Source: Geminicoccaceae bacterium (GTDB taxonomy: Bacteria > Pseudomonadota > Alphaproteobacteria > Geminicoccales > Geminicoccaceae). From it: a DNA stretch of 64,000 bases. A model generated the notes under the pieces. That model was not told where the DNA came from and did no database searches. It saw only the letters and a list, made by a program, of their open reading frames with translations. The position numbers were made by a program, and so were the translations under genes. The stretch covers positions 1 to 64,000 of the forward strand of contig JANXAZ010000005.1 of assembly GCA_025062095.1 (NCBI GenBank), given 5' to 3'. How positions within the stretch are numbered: the stretch's first letter is position 1; each line of letters begins with the position of its first letter. Of the stretch, positions 9,255 through 17,878 are shown piece by piece.

Positions 9255-9951
9255 CGGTCTCGCTCCGCTCGACGAGTTGCGCGAAGAGATGAAGCGTGCC
9301 GCTTTCGAGCAGCCTGCAGTTCAGACCGAGCCAGATGTTGAGGAGCGAGCCGAGAAGCGTGGTGTACAGAGCGACCGCCATGCCCTCGAGCAGACGCGAC
9401 ACCATGGGCGCGATGGCCGACGGATCGGTGACCCGGGCGGGATCGATGTCGGAGAGAGCGAGAATGAAGCCCACGACCGTCCCGACCAGGCCCAAGAGCA
9501 CGAGCAGGCTCGCGAGATGGCGCAAGGGAGCCAGGCGTTGGGCGAGCTTGAGACGCAAGAGCCCACCGAGGCTGGCGCGGATCGCGGCGTCCCTGCCCGC
9601 GCACGCGGAGAGGAACCAGGCCGCTTTCGTTCCCGGGCACAGGCGTCCTTCGCGCACGGCGTTGAGCTCGAGGCTCAACTTGTACGCCCGCCAACCCGCG
9701 CTCGCGAGGCCGAGCAGGAAAACGAGGACGATGAGCTTGCACAAATGGAGCCGATCGGTCGCCCACATCTCGTCGAGCCAGCCCTGGGCGGCCGCGGCCG
9801 CGACGAGAGACGCCGCCACGAGGTTGAGAAGGGCGTAGCGGAACAACAACAGCCATCGTCGGCCGCGCTCGCGGCCCGACTCCACCCACCGGGCGAGCTC
9901 GGCGCCCAGAGGTTCGCTTCTGCCGACGACGACGGCTCGATCGGAAGACAT
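9241..9951 (-). CDS. MotA/TolQ/ExbB-type proton channel protein
   Basis: 236 aa from ATG at 9951, preceded by GAGGAG at good spacing; a longer reading to 10020 adds an implausible arginine-rich leader. Membrane segments lie at about 33-50, 60-78, 148-170 and 185-205. The conserved core has GLVGTVVGFILALSDIDP, then MVSRLLEGMAVALYTTLLGSLLNI, matching the ExbB/TolQ pore helices with their threonine positions. These proteins use proton flow across the inner membrane to drive a partner. It heads a three-gene operon (9951 down to 8008) with overlapping junctions. No tonB, tolA or flagellar gene is near. Confidence 0.8.
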   Translation of the reverse strand: MSSDRAVVVGRSEPLGAELARWVESGRERGRRWLLLFRYALLNLVAASLVAAAAAQGWLDEMWATDRLHLCKLIVLVFLLGLASAGWRAYKLSLELNAVREGRLCPGTKAAWFLSACAGRDAAIRASLGGLLRLKLAQRLAPLRHLASLLVLLGLVGTVVGFILALSDIDPARVTDPSAIAPMVSRLLEGMAVALYTTLLGSLLNIWLGLNCRLLESGTLHLFAQLVERSETDVRL

Positions 9952-10288
9952 CGGTCGTCTCCTCGTTGCGGACGCGGGCCGATGTCGGCGCGCCCGGCTG
10001 CGACGGTCGTGCTCCGCCACCGCGGCGAGGATGCCACGGTGCGTTTAACGCCGGGTTAACGCTGGTTCCGGCCGCTTCTGAATAACCTCATCGCCTATTG
10101 GTTGAGAAGACTCTTTTACTCGGATATTGTCTAAAATCCTATCAACTCCTGTGAAGGCGCCGCTCCGGCGCAGCCCGACGGCAACGTCGACGCGGCGAAC
10201 CGATCGGGCGCACGGCGGCTCCTATTTGCAACCGAAAAAGAGCATGATATGCGGCGGCGCTGCTTGAGGATCGACAGGGAGTGTCGCG
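9952..10288. other. Divergent intergenic region upstream of HU
   Basis: This stretch of about 340 bases separates the ExbB-like operon (leftward) from the HU gene (rightward). The central part (10040-10145) is clearly AT-richer than the surroundings. It contains the candidate HU promoter annotated separately. I see no open frame with coding character and no RNA gene. Confidence 0.6.
10102..10130 (+). promoter_or_regulatory. Candidate sigma-70 promoter of the HU gene
   Basis: TTGAGA at 10102-10107 and TATTGT at 10125-10130 are separated by 17 bases, inside the only AT-rich island of this region. Transcription would start near 10137, leaving a leader of about 150 bases before the HU start at 10289. 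Confidence 0.45.
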
Positions 10289-10564
10289 ATGACCCTCGAG
10301 GAGCTGAGCGCCGCGGTCGCCCAGTCCACCGGTATGACCAAAGCCAAAGCAGCGGAAGCAATCCACGCCGTGCTCGGAGGCATCCAAGAAGCCCTCAAGC
10401 GCGGCAACCGGGTGGCGATCGCCGGCTTCGGCGTATTCGAGGTGACCCACCGCGCAGCGCGGGAGGGCCGCAACCCGCAGACCGGCGAGCGCATCCAGAT
10501 CAAGGCCAGCAAGTCGGTCCGTTTCCGGCCCGGCAAGAACCTGCGCGACGCCGTCAACAGCTGA
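10289..10564 (+). CDS. hup: HU-family DNA-binding protein
   Basis: 91 aa, the standard HU length. It starts MTLEELSAAVAQSTGMTKAKAAEAI and has the GFGVFEVTHRAAREGRNPQTGE beta-arm with the RNPQTG proline motif (about 61-66). It ends with VRFRPGKNLRDAVN. HU coats and bends DNA in the nucleoid. The gene is monocistronic, with its own candidate promoter upstream and a strong intrinsic terminator 33 bases after the stop. Confidence 0.95.
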   Translation: MTLEELSAAVAQSTGMTKAKAAEAIHAVLGGIQEALKRGNRVAIAGFGVFEVTHRAAREGRNPQTGERIQIKASKSVRFRPGKNLRDAVNS

Positions 10565-10596
10565 AGCCTCGCACTCCGGAACGCTCCACCGAATAG

Positions 10597-10632
10597 GGGC
10601 CGCGCGCTCGCGGAGGGCGGCCCTTTCTTTCT
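10597..10632 (+). terminator. Intrinsic terminator of the HU gene
   Basis: The arms GGGCCGC (10597-10603) and GCGGCCC (10617-10623) form a perfect 7-bp GC stem. They are followed directly by TTTCTTTCT. Confidence 0.8.
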
Positions 10633-10768
10633 CGCTCCGGCTCTGCTTGCTTCTCCGCTCGACCGGGTGGGACCGCCGATGCGCGCGAAGCGGTCCGCGC
10701 CGGGGCGGAGGCGGCCGGCCGCGACCCGAAGGCCGCGGCGGCCCGACCGCGCGGAGCGCGAGGCCTCG

Positions 10769-12115
10769 ATGCGCGATCTTCTTCTTTCTTTTCTCGTGGG
10801 CGGGCTGCTCGCGGCCGCGCTCGTGCGCCCGCACTGGGGGCTGTTCGGCTACGTCTGGGTGTCGCTCATGGCGCCCCATCGCCTCACCTACGGCTTCGCC
10901 CAGGAGATGCCGTGGGCCCAGATGCTCGCCCTCGTCACCCTCGCGCGCTGGCTGGTCTCGGACGAGCGCAAACTGCCGCTCGCCTGGAGCCCCTTGCACC
11001 CCCTCCTCGCCCTGTTCGCCGCGCAGTGGGCGGCGTCGACCGCCGCGGCTTGGGCTCCCGATCTCGCCTTCGACAAATTCGTGGACGCCCTCAAGCTGCT
11101 CGTAGGGTTCTATTTGATCACGGTCTTGATCGACCGGCCGGAGCGTCTGCGCGCGCTCGTGTGGATCGTCGCCTTGTCGGTGGGTTTTTACGGGTTGAAA
11201 GGCGGGATCTTCGTGCTCGCGACCGGGGGCGCGCATCAGGTGCTCGGACCCTACCCGAGTCTCATGGCCGACAACAACGGCATCGCCCTCGCCCTCGTGA
11301 TGGTCCTGCCGCTCTTCCTCTTCCTCTACGAGACGAGCCGCGGCTTCTGGCTGCGGGCCGGCCTCGCCTGCGCCGTCGGCCTGGTGACGATCGCCGTCCT
11401 CGGCACCTGGTCGCGCGGGGGGCTGTTGGCGCTCGCGGCGACGGCGCTCGTTGCCTGGTGGCACTCGCGCGCCCGTGTTCCGCTCGCCGTGCTGGGAGCG
11501 AGCGCCGCTCTTCTGCTCGCGCTCGTTCTGCCCGAGAGCTGGTTCGCCAAGATGGCGACGATCGACGACTTCGATCGGGACGCTTCCGCCCAACTGAGGT
11601 TCACGGCCTGGGAATACGCTTGGAACGTGGCGCTCGCGCGGCCGCTTCTGGGTGGCGGCTTCCGCGTCTTCGTCCTCAACAACATCCGTCACGGCGCGGG
11701 TGGTCACTCGGAGTACCTCAACGCCCACAGCATCTACTTCGAGGTTCTGGGCGAGCTCGGCTTCCCGGGTCTGTTTCTGTTGTCGGCCGTTCTGGTCGCG
11801 GCCTTCCTCCTCGCCGAGCGGTTGCGACGCGGCGCGCGCGAGCGCCCGGATCTCGTCGAACTCGCCCGGCTGGGCGCGGCGCTGCAAGCGAGCCTCGCCG
11901 GCTACGCGGTGGGCGGGGCGCTCCTCAACATGGCCTTTTTCGAGCTCTTCTACCACTTGCTCGCGCTCGCGAGCGTAGGCGCCGCGCTCGCGCGCACGGC
12001 ACCCGCCGCGGCGCCCGTCGAAAGCGTGCGCGCGATCGATCGCCGGGAATTCGCGCGAGAGCTGTTGGCGGGCACTTGGCGCGGGGCGGCCGAGCGGAAG
12101 GTGCGGCTGCGTTGA
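10769..12115 (+). CDS. O-antigen-ligase-like membrane protein, exosortase-A-associated type
   Basis: 448 aa from ATG at 10769 (MRDLLLSFLVGG), which puts the first helix at the N-terminus. About ten to twelve membrane segments surround an external loop. Conserved stretches include LFGYVWVSLMAPHRLTYGFA, MADNNGIALALVMVLPLF, TWSRGGLLALAATAL and NAHSIYFEVLGELGFPG. This set matches the Wzy_C/O-ligase family and in particular the putative O-glycosylation ligase found with exosortase A/PEP-CTERM systems. It probably transfers a glycan from a lipid carrier at the periplasmic face. No exosortase or PEP-CTERM gene is in the window, so the assignment to that subfamily is by motif similarity only. Confidence 0.75.
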   Translation: MRDLLLSFLVGGLLAAALVRPHWGLFGYVWVSLMAPHRLTYGFAQEMPWAQMLALVTLARWLVSDERKLPLAWSPLHPLLALFAAQWAASTAAAWAPDLAFDKFVDALKLLVGFYLITVLIDRPERLRALVWIVALSVGFYGLKGGIFVLATGGAHQVLGPYPSLMADNNGIALALVMVLPLFLFLYETSRGFWLRAGLACAVGLVTIAVLGTWSRGGLLALAATALVAWWHSRARVPLAVLGASAALLLALVLPESWFAKMATIDDFDRDASAQLRFTAWEYAWNVALARPLLGGGFRVFVLNNIRHGAGGHSEYLNAHSIYFEVLGELGFPGLFLLSAVLVAAFLLAERLRRGARERPDLVELARLGAALQASLAGYAVGGALLNMAFFELFYHLLALASVGAALARTAPAAAPVESVRAIDRREFARELLAGTWRGAAERKVRLR

Positions 12116-12192
12116 GCCCGCTTGTCGCGGGGGGCCGGCACGGCCACATCGAAAACGCGCGGGCGAGGCGGGCGGCAACATCGGAGGAAGCG

Positions 12193-13215
12193 ATGAGAAA
12201 CGCGCTTTCGGCCCTCGCGCCGTCGGCCGCGGTGGTCCTCGCGATCGCCGCGAACGACCCGCTTTGCGCCGCCGAGCGGGTGGTGTTCGGGACCAACTGG
12301 AAGGCGGAGGCCGAACACGGCGGCTATTACCAGGCCCTGGCGGACGGAACTTACGCTCGTTACGGGTTGGATGTGGTCATCCGACCGGGAGGCCCGCAGG
12401 TCAACCACAGTCAGCTGCTCGCCGCCGGTCGCATCGACTTCAACATGGGTCTCAACAACTTCAGTCAGTTCAACTATCTGCAGGCAGGCATCCCGATCGT
12501 CACGGTCGCCGCCATCTTCCAGAAAGATCCGATGGCGATGTTCGCTCATCCGGATTCCGGCGTGCGCAGCCTCGCCGATCTCAAGGGACGGACGCTCTTC
12601 GTGTCGAGCGAGGGGCGATTGACCTTCTGGCTCTGGCTCAAGAGCGCCTTCGGCCTCGACGACCGGCAGCTCAAGCCCTACACCTTCAGCCCCGCTCCCT
12701 TTCTCGCCGACAAGAACAGCGTGCAGCAAGGCTTCGTGACCTCCGAGCCCTTCGCGATCCGGCGCGCCGGCGGCTTCGAGCCGGTCGTCTTGTTGTTGGC
12801 GGATGCGGGGTACGACACCTATTCGACCACGCTCGAGACCACGGCCGAGCTCGTCGAGCGCCGGCCCGATCTCGTCCAGCGCTTCGTCGATGCGAGCATC
12901 GAGGGGTGGTACAATTACCTCTACGGCGACAACCGGAAAGCCAACGAACTCATCAAAAAAGACAATCCCGAGATGGACGACGCGCAGATCGCCTACTCGA
13001 TCGAGGCGATGAAGCGTTACGGCATCGTCGATTCGGGCGATGCGCTCCGCCTCGGCATCGGGGCCATGACCGACGAGCGATGGGAGAGCTTTTTCGACAA
13101 AGTCGTGCGCTTGGGGCTCTATCCTTCCGACCTCCCGTACAGGAAAGGCTATACGCTCCGGTTCGTGAACAAGGGCCACGGGCTCGAGCTCAAGAGAAAA
13201 CTCACCGGACAGTGA
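12193..13215 (+). CDS. NMT1/SsuA-like ABC transporter substrate-binding protein
   Basis: 340 aa. A signal peptide (about 1-26, ending LCAAE) precedes the binding domain, which begins RVVFGTNWKAEAEHGGYYQALADGTYARYGLDV. That is the NMT1/THI5-like signature of proteins binding thiamine precursors, pyrimidines, sulfonates or similar solutes in the periplasm. GGAGG precedes the ATG at 12193. The stop TGA overlaps the GTG start of the ATPase gene. With the next two genes it forms a complete binding-protein-dependent importer. The ligand cannot be decided from sequence alone. Confidence 0.85.
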   Translation: MRNALSALAPSAAVVLAIAANDPLCAAERVVFGTNWKAEAEHGGYYQALADGTYARYGLDVVIRPGGPQVNHSQLLAAGRIDFNMGLNNFSQFNYLQAGIPIVTVAAIFQKDPMAMFAHPDSGVRSLADLKGRTLFVSSEGRLTFWLWLKSAFGLDDRQLKPYTFSPAPFLADKNSVQQGFVTSEPFAIRRAGGFEPVVLLLADAGYDTYSTTLETTAELVERRPDLVQRFVDASIEGWYNYLYGDNRKANELIKKDNPEMDDAQIAYSIEAMKRYGIVDSGDALRLGIGAMTDERWESFFDKVVRLGLYPSDLPYRKGYTLRFVNKGHGLELKRKLTGQ

Positions 13216-14039
13216 GCGGCGAGGCGAAGACGAGCCCGCGCTTTTCGGAAACGACGGACCGTCACCGACAGCGCGGAGCGGAACTCCTCCGTATCGAGAA
13301 GGTGAGCAAGGTTTTCGCCGACGGCACGGTCGCCGTCGAAGGCTTCGATCTCTCGGTCGCGCGCGGCGAGTTCGTGAGCCTCCTCGGTCCTTCGGGCTGC
13401 GGCAAGAGCACGGTTCTGCGCCTGATCGCGGGCCTTTTGCGTCCCACGCGCGGGACCGTGCGCTTCGCGCAGCCTCTCGCTCCGGGCGACATCGGCTTCG
13501 TCTTCCAGGAGCCGACGCTCATGCCCTGGGCGACGGTCGCCGACAACGTCGCGTTGCCGCTCAGACTGTGCGGCTTCGACGGACGGCGCGCAGGCGCGGC
13601 GGTGGCCGAGGCGCTCGCGCTCGTCGGGCTGTCCTCCTTCGCCCGGGCCTATCCCCATCAGCTCTCGGGCGGGATGAAGATGCGCGTTTCGCTCGCCCGG
13701 GCGCTCGTCACCCGGCCCACTCTTCTCCTCATGGACGAGCCCTTCGCGGCCCTCGACGAGATCACCCGCCTCAGGCTCGACGACGAGCTCGCGCGCCTGT
13801 GGCAGGCGCACGGCTGGACGGTTCTGTTCGTCACCCATTCGGTGTTCGAATCGGTTTACCTTTCGACCCGGATCGTCGTGATGGCCGCGCGTCCCGGCCG
13901 ACCGGTGGCCGAGATCGCCGTCGATGCGCCGCGGCCGCGCGAGGAGGACTTCCGCGACTCTCCTCTTTACGGCGCGCTCTGCCGCGAGGTGTCGGCGGCG
14001 TTGCACCGGGCGATGGCGAGCCGAGGCGCCGAGACGTGA
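13212..14039 (+). CDS. ABC importer ATPase of the NMT1-like system
   Basis: 275 aa from a GTG that overlaps the upstream stop (GTGA). Walker A is GPSGCGKST, the signature is LSGGMKMRVSLARAL, and Walker B is LLLMDEPFAALDE with the H-loop FVTHSVFESVY. This is the nitrate/sulfonate/taurine (SsuB/TauB) type of ATPase. It energises the adjacent permease in the cytoplasm. The first 20 or so residues are a variable leader. Its stop overlaps the permease start in the same GTGA manner. Confidence 0.92.
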   Translation: MSGEAKTSPRFSETTDRHRQRGAELLRIEKVSKVFADGTVAVEGFDLSVARGEFVSLLGPSGCGKSTVLRLIAGLLRPTRGTVRFAQPLAPGDIGFVFQEPTLMPWATVADNVALPLRLCGFDGRRAGAAVAEALALVGLSSFARAYPHQLSGGMKMRVSLARALVTRPTLLLMDEPFAALDEITRLRLDDELARLWQAHGWTVLFVTHSVFESVYLSTRIVVMAARPGRPVAEIAVDAPRPREEDFRDSPLYGALCREVSAALHRAMASRGAET

Positions 14040-14887
14040 CCTCGCCGCGCGAAGGGGATCCGTCCGGCCGGGCGAAAGAGCCGCGCGCGGGCGACCGTGC
14101 GCCTGCCGAGCGCGCCTTTCGCGTCCTCGCGCCGCTTCTCGTCGCGCTTTTCGTTCTCGCGGGCTGGGAGGTCGTGGTGCGGCTTCGGGACATCCCGCCT
14201 TACATCTTGCCCGCGCCTTCCCGTATCGCTTCCGAGCTCGTCCGATCGTGGGACGTCTTGGGGCCATCGCTTCTGGTCACGGTTCGGATCGCGGCGCTCG
14301 CGCTTCTCGCCGCGGTCGTCAGCGGGGCGGGGCTCGCCCTCTTGTGCTCGCTTTCGAAGTGGATCGAGCTTTCGCTCCTTCCCTATGCCGTCACCTTGCA
14401 GGTGACGCCGATCGTCTCGGTCGCGCCTCTCGTTCTCGTCTACGTCGACGATCCGCTCGCCGCCGTGGTCTTTTGTGCCTGGATCGTGGCCTTTTTCCCG
14501 ATCCTCGCGAATACGATGTCGGGCTTGGCGGCGGTCGATCACAACCTGCGCGATCTCTTCGAGCTCTACGGGGCCAGCCGCTGGCAACAGCTGTGGCTTT
14601 TGCGCTTGCCCACGGCTCTGCCCTATTTCTTGGCCGGGTTGCGGATCGCCGGAGGACTCGCGCTCATCGGGGCGGTCGTCGCCGAATACGTGGCGGGTAC
14701 GGCCGGGGCGGGGACCGGGCTCGCCTTCCGGGTCCTGGAGGCGCAATACCGGCTCAACATCCCGCGGATGTTCGCCGGCCTCTTCCTCCTCGCGCTCACC
14801 GGCATCGGGATCTATTGCGGTACGAGCCTCCTCTCTCGGCTCTTGCTGCGCAACTGGCACGAAAGTGCGCGTGTGCGCGAGCGCTGA
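14036..14887 (+). CDS. ABC importer permease of the NMT1-like system
   Basis: 283 aa from a GTG overlapping the ATPase stop. A charged N-terminal stretch of about 30 residues precedes six membrane segments. The first is LLVALFVLAGWEVVVRL, and the typical SsuC/TauC start IPPYILPAPSRIASEL follows. The EAA-type cytoplasmic loop is the segment ELYGASRWQQLWLLRLPTALPYFLAGLRIA. It forms the inner-membrane channel with the ATPase and the binding protein encoded just upstream. The operon ends here; 131 bases separate it from the methyltransferase gene. Confidence 0.92.
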   Translation: MTSPREGDPSGRAKEPRAGDRAPAERAFRVLAPLLVALFVLAGWEVVVRLRDIPPYILPAPSRIASELVRSWDVLGPSLLVTVRIAALALLAAVVSGAGLALLCSLSKWIELSLLPYAVTLQVTPIVSVAPLVLVYVDDPLAAVVFCAWIVAFFPILANTMSGLAAVDHNLRDLFELYGASRWQQLWLLRLPTALPYFLAGLRIAGGLALIGAVVAEYVAGTAGAGTGLAFRVLEAQYRLNIPRMFAGLFLLALTGIGIYCGTSLLSRLLLRNWHESARVRER

Positions 14888-15018
14888 GCCCGGTGCGAGA
14901 AGGCGCGGGGGCCGAGCGGAGCGGGCGCGATCGCGGCCCTCGGATCGATCGGACGGCGCGACGGAACGCCGAGGGCGGGCTATCCTGCGCTCACGGGGCC
15001 GAGACGCGGGGAGGCGCG

Positions 15019-16071
15019 ATGAACAAGGACGAGGTGAAGGCGTTCGCCGAGCGGATCTATCGCGACGCGGCCGGAGCGATGGCCGTGGGCATGGGCTATC
15101 TCGGAGAAAAGACCGGGCTTTTCGCCGCCCTCGCGGACGGTGCGCCGGTTTCGGCCGCGGCGCTGGCCGCGCGCACCGGGCTCGCCGTGCGCTACGTCGA
15201 GGAATGGTGCGCGGGCATGGCCGCGGCCGGCTGGCTCGAGGTCGACGAGGAGGCGAAGACCTTCCGCTTGCCGGAAGAGCACGCCTTCCTTTTGGCCTCG
15301 CGCGGCACAGACCATTTCATGGGCGGATTGTTCCTGGCCGTCGTCTCGCTTCTCGCCCTCGCCCCGAGGCTCGCGCGCTGTTTCCGCGAAGGCGGCGGCA
15401 TCCCGCCCGAAGCCTACGACGAGGACTGGCTCGAGGCGGTCGATCTCATGAACGGAGGAGCCTATCGCGAGCGGCTCGCCTCGTACTGGCTCGCCCAGCT
15501 GCCCGAGATCCGGGCGCGGCTCGAAGCCGGCGGCCGCGCCCTCGATCTGGGGTGCGGCGCGGGCGAGGCGGCGATGGCGCTCGCCCGCGCCTTTCCGCGC
15601 AGCGAAGTCCTCGGCGTGGACCCGGACGCCCGGGTGATCGAGCGGGCGCGCGGGGCCGCGCGCGAACGGGGGCTCCAGAATATCCGTTTCCTCGAGGGCA
15701 CGATCGAGGCGGTGCCCGAGGCGCCCCTTTTCGATCTCGTCGCGCTGCTCGACTGTCTGCACGATCTCGCCGAACCCGAGGCGACGTTGCGCGCCGTTCG
15801 CGCTCGGCTCGCACCCGGAGGCGTGCTCTTCGTCATGGAGCCGCGCGCCGGCGACCGCATCTCGGAGAACGCTCATCCGCTCGGTGTGACCTATTACGGC
15901 CTGAGCCTCTTCCACTGCACGACCCAATCCCTGGCCCGCGGCGGCCCGGGGCTCGGCACCTGTGCGGGCCCCGAGCGGATCACGGAACTGCTCCGCAGGG
16001 CGGGCTTCGTCGAGGTGCGGGCGCTGCCGATCAAGAGCTTCACGAACATCTTCTTCGCCGCTTCGGGTTGA
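15019..16071 (+). CDS. SAM-dependent methyltransferase with N-terminal winged helix
   Basis: 350 aa from ATG at 15019, preceded by GGGGAGGCGCG. An N-terminal winged-helix segment (about 25-85: EKTGLFAALADG, AALAARTGLAVRYVEEWCAGM) resembles the dimerisation/HTH region of some O- and N-methyltransferases. The SAM-binding motif LDLGCGAGEAAMALARAFP begins near residue 175, with the acidic loop GVDPDARV following and LLDCLHDLAEPEATL as motif II. The substrate is unknown. A 32-base segment of this gene (15618-15649) is repeated exactly just after its stop codon. Confidence 0.88.
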   Translation: MNKDEVKAFAERIYRDAAGAMAVGMGYLGEKTGLFAALADGAPVSAAALAARTGLAVRYVEEWCAGMAAAGWLEVDEEAKTFRLPEEHAFLLASRGTDHFMGGLFLAVVSLLALAPRLARCFREGGGIPPEAYDEDWLEAVDLMNGGAYRERLASYWLAQLPEIRARLEAGGRALDLGCGAGEAAMALARAFPRSEVLGVDPDARVIERARGAARERGLQNIRFLEGTIEAVPEAPLFDLVALLDCLHDLAEPEATLRAVRARLAPGGVLFVMEPRAGDRISENAHPLGVTYYGLSLFHCTTQSLARGGPGLGTCAGPERITELLRRAGFVEVRALPIKSFTNIFFAASG

Positions 16072-16092
16072 GCCGCGGCTTCGGGCGCGGGC

Positions 16093-16124
16093 GGACCCGG
16101 ACGCCCGGGTGATCGAGCGGGCGC
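16093..16124 (+). repeat. 32-bp exact copy of a methyltransferase segment
   Basis: Bases 16093-16124 are identical to 15618-15649, which encode the post-motif-I acidic loop of the methyltransferase. The copy lies 22 bases after the stop codon. Weaker similarity seems to continue for some 20 bases further on. This suggests a decayed partial duplication. Confidence 0.7.
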
Positions 16125-16349
16125 CTGCGGCCGACGAGCGGGCCGGGACCGCCGCCGGCCCGGCACGCGGGACGCGCGCTCCGACACCGAGGCGCGAGCG
16201 CGGGGAAGGGTTCGATACCGAGAGAAAAAGGGGCGCGACGCGCTCGGGAAGGCTCTTCGGAACCGCGTTCGCTTCACAGAGCCGCACCGGGCGGGGTCCG
16301 GGGAAGCAGCGAGCCCTCGCGGGGCATCGGCACGAGCCGGCCGGATCCG

Positions 16350-17711
16350 CTAGCTCCGCGCGGCGGCCGCGGACGCGGGGCACGCTCTCGCGAGCATCTC
16401 TTCGACGCGCGCGAGAAGCCCCGGCTCGTCGAGATCGACGTGTTCGGTGCGCACGCGCACGCAAGGACGACCGAGACCCAGGACGCGAGCGGCATCGACG
16501 GGCGTGGCCACGACGAGGACCTCCGGATCGGCGGCCGCGATCGTGCGCGCGAGGGCGGACCGCTGGGCGGCGTCGTAACCCACGGCGGGCAGGACGGGAC
16601 CGAGGTGCGGATAGTCTGCCCACAACCGATCGAGCGGCGGGACGGCGAAAGGGCGGGGGTCGAGGATCCGGGCGCCCGCGGCGCGGGCGAAGGCGAAGCC
16701 GGCTCCGGTGGGCAAGCCCCCGTGGGTGAGCGAGGGCCCGTCTTCGAGCACGAGCACGCGTCGGCCGGCGAGCTCTTCGGGCGGCCGATCGGCGCGGAGC
16801 CGGGACGCGGCGCGGTGCAGACACGCCCGCGGATTGAGGGCGCGGACCTCGGCGGCGATCGCATCGACGCGTGCGTCCGGAACGAGGTCGGCCTTGGCGA
16901 TCACCACGATGTCCGCCATCCGCAGGCAAGCCTCGCCGGGATGGAAGGCCGCCGCCTGGCCCGGGCGCAGGGCGTCGGCCAGGCACACGAGCAGATCGGG
17001 GCGGATCATCGGGAAATCGTTGTTGCCGCCGTCCCAGAGCAGAAGATCGGCTTCGGCCTCCGCCGCCGCGAGGACGGCCGCCTGATCGACGCCTACGAAG
17101 ACGAGATCGCCGGCTTCCAGATGCGGCTCGAGCTCCTCCCGCTCTTCGAGCGTGAGATCCGTCCGATCGAGCTCGGCCGGGTGCGCGAAGCGGAGTACCC
17201 GGCGGGCGAGGAGGTCGCCATAGGCCATGGGATGCCGAACGACCGCGATCCCCTGGCCGCGGTCGGCGAACCCGCGCGCGAGATGACGGGCCACCTGCGA
17301 TTTCCCGCAGCCCGTGCGCATCGCCGTCACGGCGACGACCGGACGCCGCGAGGAAAGCATGCTCGCGCGCGGACCCACGAGGAGAAAATCGGCCCCGAGC
17401 GCGAGGGCGCGGGAAGCCGCGTGCATCACCTCGAGGTGGGAGACGTCGCTGTAGGCGAAGATCACGCGATCGACGGGACAGGATCGCGCGAGCTCTTCGA
17501 GCGCGTGCTCGGCCACGATCGGGATCCCCCGAGGATACAGAGGTCCCGCGAGCTCGGGCGGATAGGTCCGGCCTGCGAGCCCGGGGATCTGGGCCGCGGC
17601 GAAGGCCACTACCTCGCTGTGAGGATCGTTTCGGAACAAGAGGTTGAAGACGTGGAAATCGCGGCCTCCGGCACCCAGGATCACGGTCGCGACGCGTCGA
17701 TCCGTTCCCAT
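16350..17711 (-). CDS. COG2403-type P-loop protein (cyclic 2,3-diphosphoglycerate synthetase-like)
   Basis: 453 aa from ATG at 17711, which follows GGAGAGGGAG. The N-terminus has a Rossmann-like segment (RRVATVILGAGGRDFHVFNLLFR, 5-27). A P-loop AMRTGCGKSQVARHL lies at 130-144, with LLLWDGGNNDFPMI further on. The organisation matches COG2403 predicted GTPases, homologous to archaeal cyclic 2,3-diphosphoglycerate synthetase. The bacterial members have no firmly established function, and I would not assert diphosphoglycerate synthesis here. The gene is divergent from the MocR regulator with 167 bases between starts, so it could be that regulator's target. Confidence 0.75.
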   Translation of the reverse strand: MGTDRRVATVILGAGGRDFHVFNLLFRNDPHSEVVAFAAAQIPGLAGRTYPPELAGPLYPRGIPIVAEHALEELARSCPVDRVIFAYSDVSHLEVMHAASRALALGADFLLVGPRASMLSSRRPVVAVTAMRTGCGKSQVARHLARGFADRGQGIAVVRHPMAYGDLLARRVLRFAHPAELDRTDLTLEEREELEPHLEAGDLVFVGVDQAAVLAAAEAEADLLLWDGGNNDFPMIRPDLLVCLADALRPGQAAAFHPGEACLRMADIVVIAKADLVPDARVDAIAAEVRALNPRACLHRAASRLRADRPPEELAGRRVLVLEDGPSLTHGGLPTGAGFAFARAAGARILDPRPFAVPPLDRLWADYPHLGPVLPAVGYDAAQRSALARTIAAADPEVLVVATPVDAARVLGLGRPCVRVRTEHVDLDEPGLLARVEEMLARACPASAAAARS

Positions 17712-17878
17712 CTCCCTCTCCTTCCGGACGGCCGGGCTCGACCGGGAGAACGTTCGTAGCCCGAGCGGCAGCCGGCGGTCGAGCGGCTCGCGGCGGCACA
17801 TGAAGCCGCTGGTTACGGATTGGCTGGTCCGAGGCGGGTTTTTCCGCTACGGATGGTGGGGCCAAGTCGCGAACCACC

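Noticed and set aside
8008-9951. Zorya-type phage-defence system (ZorA/ZorB-like).
   Set aside because: The channel protein is short, the partner has no OmpA-type domain, and no nuclease or helicase gene follows.
10142-12181. A 679-codon antisense frame opposite HU and the O-ligase.
   Set aside because: Arginine/glutamate-rich shadow of the + strand genes, with no motifs.
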